NCBI RefSeq assembly: GCF_003932845.1 | Contig: NZ_RQZH01000002.1 | Location: forward strand, 62,001-126,000 | Source: Prevotella sp. OH937_COT-195 | GTDB taxonomy: Bacteria > Bacteroidota > Bacteroidia > Bacteroidales > Bacteroidaceae | DNA: 64,000 bases | Direction of reading: 5' to 3' | Shown: positions 33,280 through 43,160 of the stretch, one piece after another | Layout of the letters: the number at the start of each line of letters is the position of its first letter | Position numbering within the stretch: the stretch's first letter is position 1 | The notes under the pieces: model-generated | Database searches by the model: none | What the model was told of the DNA's origin: nothing | The model's input: the letters and a program-made list of their open reading frames with translations, nothing else | Made by a program: the position numbers and the translations under genes

Positions 33280-33618
33280 ATGAACAACAGACTGAACTCA
33301 GTGGTGGCATTCTTCGGACACAACAAATATTGGATTGTAATTGTTGTGGGAATACTCGTTGTCGGGATACTCGACGAGAACAGTTTTCTAAAAAGAATAA
33401 GATTGGAAAGCAAGATAAACGACCTGAAAGAACAGGTTGACGAGTATAACGGACAATATGAAAAGAACATGAACCAACTGCGGGAATTGGAGACAAACCC
33501 AAAGGCCATAGAGAAGATTGCACGAGAGAGATATTTTATGAAAGCAGACGACGAGGACATTTTCGTACTTTCGGACGACAAACAACTATTTACACGAGAA
33601 AATGAGACAACTGACTAA
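33280..33618 (+). CDS. FtsB/DivIC-family septum formation protein
   Basis: A 112-residue bitopic protein: short cytoplasmic N-terminus, one membrane helix (~18-34, KYWIVIVVGILVVGIL), then a coiled coil (~42-80, LESKINDLKEQVDEYNGQY) and the DivIC motif IEKIARERYFMKADDEDIF. FtsB-type proteins bridge early and late divisome components. The stop codon overlaps the start of the next gene by 17 nt, indicating translational coupling. Confidence 0.88.
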   Translation: MNNRLNSVVAFFGHNKYWIVIVVGILVVGILDENSFLKRIRLESKINDLKEQVDEYNGQYEKNMNQLRELETNPKAIEKIARERYFMKADDEDIFVLSDDKQLFTRENETTD

Positions 33619-34030
33619 GGCGGAGAGCATCATAATGGTGGCAGGAGCCGTACTGATGGCGGTGGCAGCAGTGGCATACGTCTTTGCCATACGTAAGCCG
33701 GCGGCATGGACAATGCTCGTGGGTACAGGGGCATTCGTGGCAATGCAGATGAGACAAACATACCATGGAAACAACCTCACGATACGCCGCCTGCGCTCTA
33801 TAATGACGATAGGCAATATATTCTTCGTGACGGCGGCACTGCTGATGGTTGAGAATGCACACCAATTCCTGCTGCCAAAATTCATGGAAAACGGCATCAA
33901 CGGCTATAACGCGTACGTTCATTACATACACAACAACTGGGTGGTGGCATTGCTCGTCGGAGCCGTAATAGAACTATACACAACACACAGAATATCATCG
34001 GAACTCGACAAAGAGGCAAAAAAATTATAA
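33602..34030 (+). CDS. Small integral membrane protein
   Basis: 142 residues with four predicted membrane helices (~10-28, ~34-50, ~72-88, ~110-128). Short loops include RQTYHGNNLTIRRLRS. I recognise no named family. Overlap with the DivIC-like gene (33602-33618) suggests co-expression with cell-division functions, but its own role is unknown. Confidence 0.75.
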   Translation: MRQLTKAESIIMVAGAVLMAVAAVAYVFAIRKPAAWTMLVGTGAFVAMQMRQTYHGNNLTIRRLRSIMTIGNIFFVTAALLMVENAHQFLLPKFMENGINGYNAYVHYIHNNWVVALLVGAVIELYTTHRISSELDKEAKKL

Positions 34031-34089
34031 AAGCCACCCTAAATGTTTTAAATAGCATAAAAATTTTTCTTTACTTCAATAATACATTG

Positions 34090-34097
34090 TATTTTTG
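34090..34097 (+). promoter_or_regulatory. -7 box of the DUF4369 lipoprotein gene
   Basis: TATTTTTG lies 26 nt before ATG 34123, which supports that start over the upstream ATG at 34087. Confidence 0.55.
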
Positions 34098-34122
34098 CCG
34101 TGCTTATCATAACGAACAACAA

Positions 34123-34971
34123 ATGAACAAGATCCTTTACGCTTTGATGACAACGGCACTGCTTGTTTCGTGCGCCAACTCTTACAACATCACAGGAACG
34201 TCGAGTGTGCAGATGCTCGATGGGAAAAAACTTTACCTGAAGAACGTAAGAAACAGCCAAAAGGAAAACATCGACTCGTGCGACGTGGTACACGGGCAGT
34301 TCAAGTTCTATGGTAATCTTGATTCGGTAAGAATCGTAAACTTGTTCATAGACGATGTATATGTGACACCATTGGTACTTGAAAGCGGAGACATAACGGT
34401 AAAGATTGACAACTCGCAGACAACAGTGGGCGGCACCGAACTGAACCATATTCTTGATAATTTCATGAAGTCGTTCTTCCGACTGCAAGATATGGTAATG
34501 GACGTGGAACACGAGCAGAACCAAAGCATCATGGAAGGATACGACGAGCAGGAAACAATGAAACGGTTGTACACGAAGTTGCTTGGGCTGAGCGATAGGA
34601 AAGACACTCTCTTCACGAACGTGGTAACAAATAATTTTGAGAATGTAATAGGCCCCTGGGCTTTCGTATATAGGGTGTCATACGAGACAGATCCGTACAA
34701 CTACCCGTATCCGTCGTGGATGACCAATTTGCTATACTCGCGGGCAATGGAAGGACTGCCGTCGTGGATAGAATACATAATGACAAAGGCTCCGATTGAG
34801 TTCAAACAGGACGCAGAGGTGGCAAACTTGTACAAGGCTTTCCAAGAACAACAGAACCTTGTGGAAAGAACCGAAAATGCCGCACCGCCCGTGGAAAACA
34901 ACGTGCTGCCGGTAACACCTACGCCAAACGACCTTGCACGCCCTGCGACAACCGAGGGGAACGAAAAATAA
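34123..34971 (+). CDS. DUF4369-domain lipoprotein
   Basis: 282 residues from ATG 34123 (MNKILYALMTTALLVSCANS, lipobox Cys ~17). The N-terminal ~100 residues match DUF4369: a beta domain with GKKLYLKNVRNSQKENIDS and GDITVKIDNSQTTVGG, often found ahead of thioredoxin-like domains in Bacteroidota disulfide/AhpC-TSA proteins. Here a helical region follows (MVMDVEHEQNQSIMEGYDEQ) and no thioredoxin CxxC is seen. The tail is Pro/Thr-rich. It lies 5 nt before the dihydroorotase gene. Confidence 0.8.
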   Translation: MNKILYALMTTALLVSCANSYNITGTSSVQMLDGKKLYLKNVRNSQKENIDSCDVVHGQFKFYGNLDSVRIVNLFIDDVYVTPLVLESGDITVKIDNSQTTVGGTELNHILDNFMKSFFRLQDMVMDVEHEQNQSIMEGYDEQETMKRLYTKLLGLSDRKDTLFTNVVTNNFENVIGPWAFVYRVSYETDPYNYPYPSWMTNLLYSRAMEGLPSWIEYIMTKAPIEFKQDAEVANLYKAFQEQQNLVERTENAAPPVENNVLPVTPTPNDLARPATTEGNEK

Positions 34972-34976
34972 AACTT

Positions 34977-36305
34977 ATGGCATACAGAACACTGATAAAG
35001 AATGTCGATGTGATAAATGAAGGATTGAGCCGACGCGGTTCAATCCTTATTGATAATGACCGTATAGAGGAGATATTTTATGGTGACGTACCGGATATGT
35101 GCGATGCAGAGGTAATTGACTGCAACGGGGCAAAGGCTCTGCCGGGAATAATAGACGACCATGTACATTTCCGCGAACCGGGACTTACGCAAAAGGCCGA
35201 CATGGAAAGCGAGAGCCGTGCAGCGGCGTATGGCGGGGTAACATCGTTCTTCGACATGCCCAACACCGTGCCGCAGACCACCACTCTCGAAACTCTTCAA
35301 CAGAAACGAGAATTGGCAGCAAAGGCAAGTCATGTGAACTATGCTTTCTTCTTCGGAGCAACGAACAAAAATGCCGGACTGTTCGACAGCCTTGACCGAC
35401 ATCATGTGCCCGGCATAAAACTGTTCATGGGAGCAAGTACGGGAAACATGCTTGTTGACAACGGAGCGGCATTGGAAAAGATTTTCAGTACAGCGAGACT
35501 TCCTGTAATGGTACACTGTGAAAATTCGGAAATGATTTCACACAACATGTCGATGGCAAAAGAACGGTATGGGGAAGATCCTGACATGACATTTCATCCC
35601 GAGATACGTTCTGCAGAGGCGTGTTATTCATCTACGTCGTTTGCCGTGGAACTGGCTCGATGTTACGGCACACACCTGCATGTGGCACATCTTACGACAG
35701 CCCGCGAACTATCGCTCTTCACTCCCGACTATCCGTGGATTACCGCCGAAGCGGTTATTGCACACCTCATGTTTACCGAAGAGGATTACTTACACCTCGG
35801 TACGGCAATAAAGTGCAACCCGGCGGTGAAATCGCGCACTGACCGAGATGCGCTCCGAAAAGCATTGACAGATGGCAGAATAACCATTGTAGGCACCGAT
35901 CATGCACCACATCTGTTGACAGACAAAGAGGGGGGATGTGCTCGTGCGGCATCGGGGATGCCAATGATACAGTTTTCGTTGGTTTCGATGTTGCAACTTG
36001 TTGACGAAGGAGTTCTTACGATAGAGCGTGTGGTCGAATTGATGTGTCATGCACCTGCACGCCTGTTCGAAGTGCGCGACCGCGGTTTTCTGCGTCCGGG
36101 AATGAAAGCAGACGTGGCAATAGTGAGGCGCGGAGAACCGTGGCAGGTAAAGAAAGACCTGATACAGAGCAAGTGCGGCTGGAGTCCGATGGAGGGGCGC
36201 AATTTCTCGTGGCATGTAGAACACACTTTCTGCAACGGGCATCATATATATAATAAAGGAGTGTTTGATTCTGATTACAGAGGCGAAGAAATCCTTTTCA
36301 GATAG
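34977..36305 (+). CDS. pyrC: Dihydroorotase
   Basis: A 442-residue amidohydrolase that cyclises carbamoyl aspartate in pyrimidine synthesis. The zinc-binding HVHFREPG is at ~residues 60-67. The region corresponding to the carboxylated lysine is GIKLFMGASTGNML (~145). Further metal ligands are in MVHCENSE and HVAHLTTARE, and the catalytic Asp in VGTDHAPHLL (~309). It resembles the longer bacterial form rather than E. coli PyrC. Uridine kinase elsewhere in the window covers salvage. Confidence 0.92.
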   Translation: MAYRTLIKNVDVINEGLSRRGSILIDNDRIEEIFYGDVPDMCDAEVIDCNGAKALPGIIDDHVHFREPGLTQKADMESESRAAAYGGVTSFFDMPNTVPQTTTLETLQQKRELAAKASHVNYAFFFGATNKNAGLFDSLDRHHVPGIKLFMGASTGNMLVDNGAALEKIFSTARLPVMVHCENSEMISHNMSMAKERYGEDPDMTFHPEIRSAEACYSSTSFAVELARCYGTHLHVAHLTTARELSLFTPDYPWITAEAVIAHLMFTEEDYLHLGTAIKCNPAVKSRTDRDALRKALTDGRITIVGTDHAPHLLTDKEGGCARAASGMPMIQFSLVSMLQLVDEGVLTIERVVELMCHAPARLFEVRDRGFLRPGMKADVAIVRRGEPWQVKKDLIQSKCGWSPMEGRNFSWHVEHTFCNGHHIYNKGVFDSDYRGEEILFR

Positions 36306-36361
36306 TTGCATACACCTTTTTTTCTTAATCCCATTAATTCTTATCATCTCATCATATTAAT

Positions 36362-37534
36362 ATGATAGCACGAGTTTTCGTATTGATTGTCATTCTCATA
36401 GTGTTGCCATTCCTTTATATAGACCTTGGTATGATGAGAAACCGATGGCGTGGCCGTATAATGTGGCGCATGGCATGGTGGTTGCCATGTATCGTTATGT
36501 TGGCATATACGGTTTGGTTGTCTGTTCTGAAAAGTTTCGCACCGCTTGAAACGTGGATATTATTCCTCTATTTGCTTATTATCGGTCTGATATTCGCTCC
36601 GTTGACAGTGTTTTCTATTTGCTCGGCAGTTGGCGATTTCCTTGCAAGAAAAGGAATTGTAAGGCGTAATCGCGGACGCATCGCAGGGGTGGTGTTAAGC
36701 GTGATGGTTGTTTTCGTGGTGATATACGGTTCTTTTTTTGGAACCGGAGGAGTGAAAGTGCGTCGCGTTGATTATTTCTCCGAACATTTGCCGGCATCGT
36801 TCGATGGATACCGCATAGCTCTTTTCAGCGATGCACACGTCGGAAGTTATATATGGGGAACTACCGACCATTTGCGGGTTGTCGCAGATTCGCTTAATGA
36901 GCAGCGGGCAGACATGATTGCTTTTGTAGGAGATTTGCAGAATATGCATCCCGACGAATTACTTCCGGCAATGCCAATACTTGTTAAACTGGAAGCCAAA
37001 GACGGTGTGTTTTCGGTTCTCGGAAATCACGACAACGATAAATATCTGCGTTCGGATTCGGTAACAGGCAGGCGCAACGAGCGGTTGACACGTAACCGTC
37101 AGCGACAGATGGGGTGGCGTTTGCTAATTAACGAGAATGCGGTTTTGACACGACATGGCGAGAGTATATTCGTTGTTGGAATGGATAACGATGATGCTGA
37201 TACATACGATGCAAATCCGGAGAAAGCGATGACGGGTGTGCCTCGGGGGGCATTTTCGATAATGCTGGAACATAATCCCACATCGTGGCAACGCACAATA
37301 CTTCCGCGTACCACGGCAAATCTAACGCTGAGCGGTCATACTCACGGGGGGCAGATTTGCGTAGCGGGACTATCGCCTGCGGCAATCGTATATGACGAAT
37401 ACGACGGAATGTATTTAGATGACAGCGGACGCGCATTGTTCGTAACAACCGGCATAGGCGGTTTCGTTCCGTTCCGCTTGGGAATGAAACCGGAAGTAGT
37501 GGTAATAACGCTGCGTAAAGGAGTGGCAAAATAG
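36362..37534 (+). CDS. Membrane-anchored metallophosphoesterase
   Basis: 390 residues. The N-terminus has ~4 membrane helices (~1-130). The calcineurin-like phosphoesterase domain starts at ~147 with ALFSDAHVGSY, followed by FVGDLQN (~193), SVLGNHDNDKY (~222), and GHTHGGQICVAG (~326). This set forms the two-metal site and resembles YkuE/LpxG-like lipid phosphatases facing the periplasm. The substrate is unknown. A 16-bp palindrome overlaps the start codon. Confidence 0.88.
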   Translation: MIARVFVLIVILIVLPFLYIDLGMMRNRWRGRIMWRMAWWLPCIVMLAYTVWLSVLKSFAPLETWILFLYLLIIGLIFAPLTVFSICSAVGDFLARKGIVRRNRGRIAGVVLSVMVVFVVIYGSFFGTGGVKVRRVDYFSEHLPASFDGYRIALFSDAHVGSYIWGTTDHLRVVADSLNEQRADMIAFVGDLQNMHPDELLPAMPILVKLEAKDGVFSVLGNHDNDKYLRSDSVTGRRNERLTRNRQRQMGWRLLINENAVLTRHGESIFVVGMDNDDADTYDANPEKAMTGVPRGAFSIMLEHNPTSWQRTILPRTTANLTLSGHTHGGQICVAGLSPAAIVYDEYDGMYLDDSGRALFVTTGIGGFVPFRLGMKPEVVVITLRKGVAK

Positions 37535-37542
37535 AGAATGTA

Positions 37543-38841
37543 TTATTTCTTTGTACGCAAAAAATTGAAGAAGTCTAATGTCATGCTTATGAAGCAATCA
37601 TAATGACTTTGATCGAGTTTATGGTATGTGACATTGGCATTTACCGATTTCAAATAATCGTTTAATCGGTCTCCGCAGATGGTTGGGACTATACTATCGT
37701 TAGAACTATGGTAAAGATGTATTTTTGCTCCGGGTTTCCAATCGTTTGGAATTGTGTTCTTTTTCAAGACTTCCAATATAAGATGTTTTTGCGGATCTTC
37801 TTTGTTACTTAGAAAATCATCTGCCATGTATTCATGGACATCCGTTCCAAGATAAGACGTAGTCCAAATGATGCTTTTATCTCCATTGCATAATCCGGGC
37901 ATTCCTCCTAATAGTTTTCCTTTGAAAATACGTGTAAAATCAAGACCGAGATTTTCATATTGATCGAAAGACCATATAATATAAGGAGCAACGGCATATG
38001 GTGTGTGGTCGAATTTAAGAATTGTCTCCATGGCAAGTTCGGGTTGGTAGGCTCCCCCTCCGACAAATATGTGGTTAGTCCTGAAACCTAACTCCGGGTG
38101 TTGTTGATAGTATCTTGCTACACCCCATATACCATGACCTCCGAGTGAATAGCCCAAAAGAAAAGTCTCTTGCGGCATGTCGTACCGATAGTGGTTGTGC
38201 AGAAATTCTTTTGTGGCAATTTGCATGTCAATGCTTATTCGTACCGTATTATCGTGTTGCATGAAAGCAATGGGTAGATGAGAAGTAGTTCCCAATCCTA
38301 TACCATCGGGAATGATACATACATATCCGATTAATCCGGGGAATGCTTCGTAAGCCAACTGCATGTCGGTTCCGCATCCTCCTTTTGTCTTTAATGTTGG
38401 TGAAATTAGGATGACTCCTTTCGGTTTAATACGTTTGGGATAATATATTACTCCCGATGCCAATACCGGATTTCCGTTGGGATCGATTGTATGGTAAGTG
38501 ATTCCGTGTATTGTATATTTAGGTACAAGTTTAAGAAAAAGGTCGAGTTTTTCAATACCTGATTTAAAGTCCTTATATTCGTTCTCTTTTCCGGATAACA
38601 ATTCTTCCCATGATTCTATTCCAAACTCATGCAAGTTCCTTTCTATGTCCTCTTTCAAGTTAACTTCTTTCTCGAACAACTGATCTGCGAATTTATTGTA
38701 TTCCACTTTCTCAAAAGGAGGTATATAAGAATCGTTCTCGCACGAAAAAAGGAACATGACAGCAATCATTGTCAGATGCCATCTAGTTAAACGGTTTCGG
38801 TAAAAAAGAGTAAATGTAATCTTGTTCATTTTCATTTTCAT
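37543..38841 (-). CDS. Alpha/beta-hydrolase lipoprotein (secretory-lipase-like)
   Basis: 432 residues; translation may start at 38841, 38835 or 38829. A lipoprotein signal peptide ends in VMFLFSCENDS (Cys ~30). The hydrolase core has the nucleophile elbow LLGYSLGGHGIWG (Ser ~229), an acidic residue in the YHSSNDSIVPT region and the terminal His in LDQSHYDCF. The loop GGCGTDMQLAYEAFPGLIGYV resembles lipases that act on acyl esters. It is the last gene of the six-gene minus-strand cluster that includes ABC permeases and a LolA-like protein, suggesting lipid substrates. Confidence 0.85.
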   Translation of the reverse strand: MKMKMNKITFTLFYRNRLTRWHLTMIAVMFLFSCENDSYIPPFEKVEYNKFADQLFEKEVNLKEDIERNLHEFGIESWEELLSGKENEYKDFKSGIEKLDLFLKLVPKYTIHGITYHTIDPNGNPVLASGVIYYPKRIKPKGVILISPTLKTKGGCGTDMQLAYEAFPGLIGYVCIIPDGIGLGTTSHLPIAFMQHDNTVRISIDMQIATKEFLHNHYRYDMPQETFLLGYSLGGHGIWGVARYYQQHPELGFRTNHIFVGGGAYQPELAMETILKFDHTPYAVAPYIIWSFDQYENLGLDFTRIFKGKLLGGMPGLCNGDKSIIWTTSYLGTDVHEYMADDFLSNKEDPQKHLILEVLKKNTIPNDWKPGAKIHLYHSSNDSIVPTICGDRLNDYLKSVNANVTYHKLDQSHYDCFISMTLDFFNFLRTKK

Positions 38842-38854
38842 TGGTAAATATAGT

Positions 38855-40006
38855 TTAAAAGTTCCATTTCAATCGAAGTGTGCCCATACGTGCATCAACC
38901 CTTAATGGGTCGTCGTTATAGTCGGCTGTGTGTGCAATGGCAGAAACTTGCAAATTTTGTGTGATTTGATATTTCAGTTCCAAATCGGCATAAATTGCTC
39001 TATGATCAAGCCAATATCCTGTAATGGCTTTGATGGAGCATTGTGCCGTGAAAGGATAATAAATGCTACCGGCAAAACTCCAATGTGAAATTGTCAACTG
39101 TCTTGCGGAATATTTTAAAAATGAACGCTCCCAGATGTCTTCGGTATTGATTTTAACAACATTATTTGTATAAAGTACCTCTCCTTGCAATGTCAGGCTG
39201 TTTGGAAATATTCTGTCTGCTCCCAAGACAATTTGTACTATGTCTGTTTTCCTTCCTTTGGCTTTGAAGTTGTGGAAATAAGAACTTTCCATGCGTATGT
39301 TGCTATTCTTCAGCGAAGTGGACAGTCCCCCGCCTAACACCATGCTGTTGCCTTTATATACACCGCCCATAACTTGAAAATCCGTTTCTCCGAGATGGTT
39401 GTTGTGAAGAAATGCCACGGTTGGTTTTCCCTTACAATCTACGGATGCAGCCAATTCGCTTCTTGCTGTTTCGTTGTGGTAATATGTTGTTCGGATTGCA
39501 TCGCAGCCGGAATATTCCGGATAGTATAAAGTAACGAATGGAGAAGTTCTGAAGACATCGTTGGGATTCCATACAAATGTCTGTCCCCAGTTTATTCGTT
39601 GTCGTCCAACCTTTACCTCCCATTGGTTGGCAGACCATTGTAAAACGCAACGTTCTAATGCGAGATTTGCCATGACTCCCTTTTTGTCAATGGCTTGCCA
39701 TGACAAATTTAATAGGTTTTCGTTCTTTCTTAACACTTGTTTAAATACTTTTGTCACATCATCATTTCCACAAATGAGATGATTTCTCATTCCCACTTCT
39801 ATTTGCAAATGCTCGTTAAACCTCCATTCTGCGTTCAATTTATTCCGGGTAATATTTTGCCATAAGGTTCTGTCTGTTATTTTGGGGTCGGTTTCAACTA
39901 TCATGGTATAATTGTCAACATATCCCGATATGTTGAAACCTTGTGTTTTTCCTTTGATACAACAAAGCAAGAAAAACAGGCATGCCATGATAATTTTTCT
40001 CATCAT
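38855..40006 (-). CDS. Porin-like outer-membrane beta-barrel protein
   Basis: 383 residues with a signal peptide (MMRKIIMACLFFLLCCIKGKTQ). The mature protein is a run of amphipathic strands with Trp/Tyr girdles (WRFNEHLQIEVGMRNHLI; YSARQLTISHWSFAGSIYYPF) ending in LRLKWNF, the terminal aromatic typical of barrel proteins. It has no plug or TonB features. It lies 13 nt upstream of the hydrolase gene and 4 nt downstream of the ABC ATPase gene, which argues for a functional link with that transporter. Confidence 0.75.
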   Translation of the reverse strand: MMRKIIMACLFFLLCCIKGKTQGFNISGYVDNYTMIVETDPKITDRTLWQNITRNKLNAEWRFNEHLQIEVGMRNHLICGNDDVTKVFKQVLRKNENLLNLSWQAIDKKGVMANLALERCVLQWSANQWEVKVGRQRINWGQTFVWNPNDVFRTSPFVTLYYPEYSGCDAIRTTYYHNETARSELAASVDCKGKPTVAFLHNNHLGETDFQVMGGVYKGNSMVLGGGLSTSLKNSNIRMESSYFHNFKAKGRKTDIVQIVLGADRIFPNSLTLQGEVLYTNNVVKINTEDIWERSFLKYSARQLTISHWSFAGSIYYPFTAQCSIKAITGYWLDHRAIYADLELKYQITQNLQVSAIAHTADYNDDPLRVDARMGTLRLKWNF

Positions 40007-40010
40007 ATAT

Positions 40011-40721
40011 TTATTCGTCTTTGATTATACGGCCGTCTTCAATAGTGATGATGCGCCTTGCCCTCTCCATAACGCGAGGATCGTGAGTCGAAAACAAGAA
40101 TGTGATGTGTTCTTGTTCGTTCAATAGTTGCATAGTGTCAAGCAGTTTTCCTGCTGCCTTGACGTCTAAACTTGCCGTTGGTTCGTCTGCCAGCACAAAA
40201 AGTGGTTTCGATGCCAATGCTCTTGCCACGGCAACACGTTGTTTTTGACCTCCGGACAGAGTTGCCGGATGAGATTTCGCACGGTCTTTCAATCCGATCA
40301 GTTCCAATAATTCGTTGGTGCGTTGCTTGCGTTTGTTTTTTTCAATGCCCTGCAATTCCATGATAAACGAGATGTTCTCCTCTACGGTAAGTACGGGAAT
40401 CAAGTTGAACGATTGGAAAACGAAACCGATGTTGTGAAGACGGAAATCCACCAAGTCTTTGTCTTTCAACGTTCCGATGTCTTTTCCATTAACCAAGATC
40501 TTTCCAGAAGAGGGTAAGGTAAGTCCGCCAATTAAGTTGAGCAAGGTGGTCTTTCCCGACCCTGACGGTCCAACTATGGCGGAGAACTCTCCTTGCCTGA
40601 GGTTGATATTCACATGATCCGCAGCCTTGATTTCCGATAGTCCGTTGCGAAACACCTTGCAGAGATTTTGCGTTTGAACGATGACGGACGGCTTGGCAAT
40701 ATTGTTTTCTTTCATGATCAT
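40011..40721 (-). CDS. ABC transporter ATP-binding protein (LolD/MacB type)
   Basis: 236 residues. Walker A is VGPSGSGKTTLLNLIGG (~51-67), the Q-loop FVFQSFNLIPVLTV, the signature LSGGQKQRVAVARAL (~150) and Walker B LFVLADEPTAS (~170), with the H-loop in FSTHDPRVM. The short form with FQxFNLIP is typical of LolD/MacB/FtsE mechanotransmission transporters. Its stop is 4 nt from the next gene and its start overlaps the permease gene stop by 4 nt. Confidence 0.93.
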   Translation of the reverse strand: MIMKENNIAKPSVIVQTQNLCKVFRNGLSEIKAADHVNINLRQGEFSAIVGPSGSGKTTLLNLIGGLTLPSSGKILVNGKDIGTLKDKDLVDFRLHNIGFVFQSFNLIPVLTVEENISFIMELQGIEKNKRKQRTNELLELIGLKDRAKSHPATLSGGQKQRVAVARALASKPLFVLADEPTASLDVKAAGKLLDTMQLLNEQEHITFLFSTHDPRVMERARRIITIEDGRIIKDE

Positions 40722-41932
40722 TGCTTTTTTTTATGGTTGCTTGTTGCTTTCTTTATTGGAGTTGTCGAGGCAAATAAACATGAGATGAATACGAATATGA
40801 CAATCTCCATGAAATTGTTGACTGTTATTTGTGGGTGAATGATCGGACTGAATCCATAGTTTACGTTGTCGTTTAGCAGAAATGAGATGTCTAAACCGGA
40901 CTCCGAGAAACATCCTACCATTATCAAACACAATACGATTCCTACCATTGTTCCGGTGGACACGAGTGCCAGAGTCTCCGTCCAAATCATATATATGATG
41001 CGCCGATGACTCACACCGATGTTTACCAGCATTTTCAATTCTTCTTCCCTTTCCATTACAGACATAAGCATAAAGTTCATTATGCCGAATGCCAAGGCAG
41101 TGAAGAATATGCCCATAAGAATAATGTTGGATATTTCCCGCCAAGCGGACAACACTTCCATCAAAGGGTACACCTCGTCCCATTTTTGTATACGGAAATC
41201 TTTCAATGTCATCATAAGACTGTCTTTTGTCACCGCACATTTGTCGAAGTTTTTTAATACTATGGCTGTTTCGTGGGCAGCAGTTTTCGGAAGCGAAAGA
41301 TAAGGAAGCAAGTCTCCTTTTAGCACATAGGCAGTGTTGTTGTCAAACCTTTTGCTGTTGGTATGGAATATACCTCCCACTCTTAGCATTATTTCCTGCA
41401 TGTCGCCATTTGAGTCTTGGAACGTCACGATTATTTTAGAATTTATATTGGCGTTAAGTTTCCGTGCCGTGTAACGACTTATGACGACAGGGTGGTTCGC
41501 ACTGTTGCCGAGAAATGTTCCGAAATTTCTTTCTATGGTTTTATGGATATCCGAAACCTCTTTCTCTTTATCGGCATCTACACCTATTAAGACAAGTCCC
41601 ACACTCGTTTCCGCCGTAGTAAGCAGAGCATTGGTCTTCAGTCTGTGAGAGACTCCTGCTATTTCTTCGATGCTGTTTACCGCTTTTCCCACCTCATTCT
41701 CATACATGAATCTGCCTATGTCGTTTGTGTCATCATATCCTTTTGCGTGTATTTGCAGATGTGCAGTCTGCATTCGCAAATGCTCATCAATACCGCTTTC
41801 CATCCAGCCGTTTATGAATGTCACAACGAATGTGCCGGCAAAAACTCCGATACTGATGAACCCTATCATCAGGATACTGCGCCATTTCTTCCGCCATATA
41901 TTTTTCCAAGCCAATTTGATGATTACGTTCAT
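40718..41932 (-). CDS. ABC transporter permease, FtsX/MacB type (second subunit)
   Basis: 404 residues: an N-terminal membrane helix (~18-40, ILMIGFISIGVFAGTFVVTF), a large periplasmic domain (~45-265) and three C-terminal helices with the FtsX region (LVNIGVSHRRIIYMI at ~310, EELKMLVN). This is the LolC/LolE topology. Lol and MacB-type permeases use ATP to drive periplasmic movement and extract lipid-linked molecules rather than forming a channel. It is 4 nt downstream of the first permease, and its stop overlaps the ATPase start. Confidence 0.9.
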   Translation of the reverse strand: MNVIIKLAWKNIWRKKWRSILMIGFISIGVFAGTFVVTFINGWMESGIDEHLRMQTAHLQIHAKGYDDTNDIGRFMYENEVGKAVNSIEEIAGVSHRLKTNALLTTAETSVGLVLIGVDADKEKEVSDIHKTIERNFGTFLGNSANHPVVISRYTARKLNANINSKIIVTFQDSNGDMQEIMLRVGGIFHTNSKRFDNNTAYVLKGDLLPYLSLPKTAAHETAIVLKNFDKCAVTKDSLMMTLKDFRIQKWDEVYPLMEVLSAWREISNIILMGIFFTALAFGIMNFMLMSVMEREEELKMLVNIGVSHRRIIYMIWTETLALVSTGTMVGIVLCLIMVGCFSESGLDISFLLNDNVNYGFSPIIHPQITVNNFMEIVIFVFISCLFASTTPIKKATSNHKKKQ

Positions 41933-41936
41933 TTCA

Positions 41937-43160
41937 TCACAATTTATTTTGACACATATCGACTTTTAGATGTCGGATAACTGATATTGGATACATAATA
42001 ACAGCCATGCAGATGCAAAGTACCATTAGGATTTGGTTAATGAATAGTTCTTTGCTGATTGCCAAAGTTATCTTGGGACAGATACTGTATTTTAACAATA
42101 TGTCTGCACTTTCCCCCGACAATGTTATCGGATGTCCGCTGAAATAGTACACAATGATGAAACTAATTATTGAAGCAACCAAAACACTGCTCATAACAAT
42201 AATAATTAGTTCGTAAAATAATGAAAGACACAGTCGTTTACGTGAAATTCCAAGAGCAATCATCATTGAAAATTCTTGCTTTCTCTCATTTGTCTGCATG
42301 ATAATTGTTCCCAATATATTAGATCCGACGAGCAGATAAAGAAAAAACTTGATGACAAACCCTAATGCTTCTGTAAGGTCGGAATAGTCTATAAAGTCGC
42401 CAAGACTGGTTCTCCAATCGGTTATTTCATATTCTTCAGCCGGCAATATCTTTCCAATATTACGTTTGATTGCATCTACGTTATCCGTTTGATCTGCCAT
42501 GATATATATGCTGCTGTATCCGTTATGTGCCCCAAACAATTCTTGTGCGATTTCCAAATTTGTGAAAATGGTACTCTTATCGATGTTTGCCACAGGTATT
42601 TCCAATATTCCCAAAATGGGGAGCATGCCTACGGCACTTGTTCCGTGATAGCCTTTCCCGATGATGATAACACTGTCACCGACTCCTATTTTCATTTGCC
42701 CGCTAAGATTTTTTCCAATGAGAATGCCTCGGTTCGTTTCTGTGAGTCCTTTTCCTTCAATGATTTTTGTTACTAATCCCAAACGTTGCTTTTCCGCTTT
42801 TGGTACGACGCCCACCAGAGCAACCCCTTTGCTTGTGTTTCCTGATGAGTGGGAAATCAATACAAACGATTCAAGACAGGGAAAAACCCCTTGCACATGC
42901 GGAATTAAGGTTATAGAATCAATGGCTGCACGGTTCATTGTCATGATGTCATCTATTGATTTGCTTTGTACAAATTCTTTCTTGTGAATCTCGACATGTC
43001 CGCCTGTCATTTTCAACATGCTGTTGATGGAAGAGTTCCATATACCTTTATGGACAGAATTAAGCATAATACAGAAAAATACGGCAACCAACACCGAAGT
43101 CATGGTAATCAACGTTCGGTGTGTGTTCCTGTTTATGTTTAACCAAGCCAGTTTCAACAT
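41937..43160 (-). CDS. ABC transporter permease, FtsX/MacB type (first subunit)
   Basis: 407 residues with the same layout as its neighbour: helix ~15-37 (LITMTSVLVAVFFCIMLNS), periplasmic domain ~40-265 and three C-terminal helices (MIALGISRKRLCLSLFYEL in the FtsX core). Two different permeases with one ATPase match a LolCDE-like heteromeric transporter. The start codon (43158-43160) overlaps the stop of the LolA-like gene by one base. Confidence 0.9.
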   Translation of the reverse strand: MLKLAWLNINRNTHRTLITMTSVLVAVFFCIMLNSVHKGIWNSSINSMLKMTGGHVEIHKKEFVQSKSIDDIMTMNRAAIDSITLIPHVQGVFPCLESFVLISHSSGNTSKGVALVGVVPKAEKQRLGLVTKIIEGKGLTETNRGILIGKNLSGQMKIGVGDSVIIIGKGYHGTSAVGMLPILGILEIPVANIDKSTIFTNLEIAQELFGAHNGYSSIYIMADQTDNVDAIKRNIGKILPAEEYEITDWRTSLGDFIDYSDLTEALGFVIKFFLYLLVGSNILGTIIMQTNERKQEFSMMIALGISRKRLCLSLFYELIIIVMSSVLVASIISFIIVYYFSGHPITLSGESADILLKYSICPKITLAISKELFINQILMVLCICMAVIMYPISVIRHLKVDMCQNKL

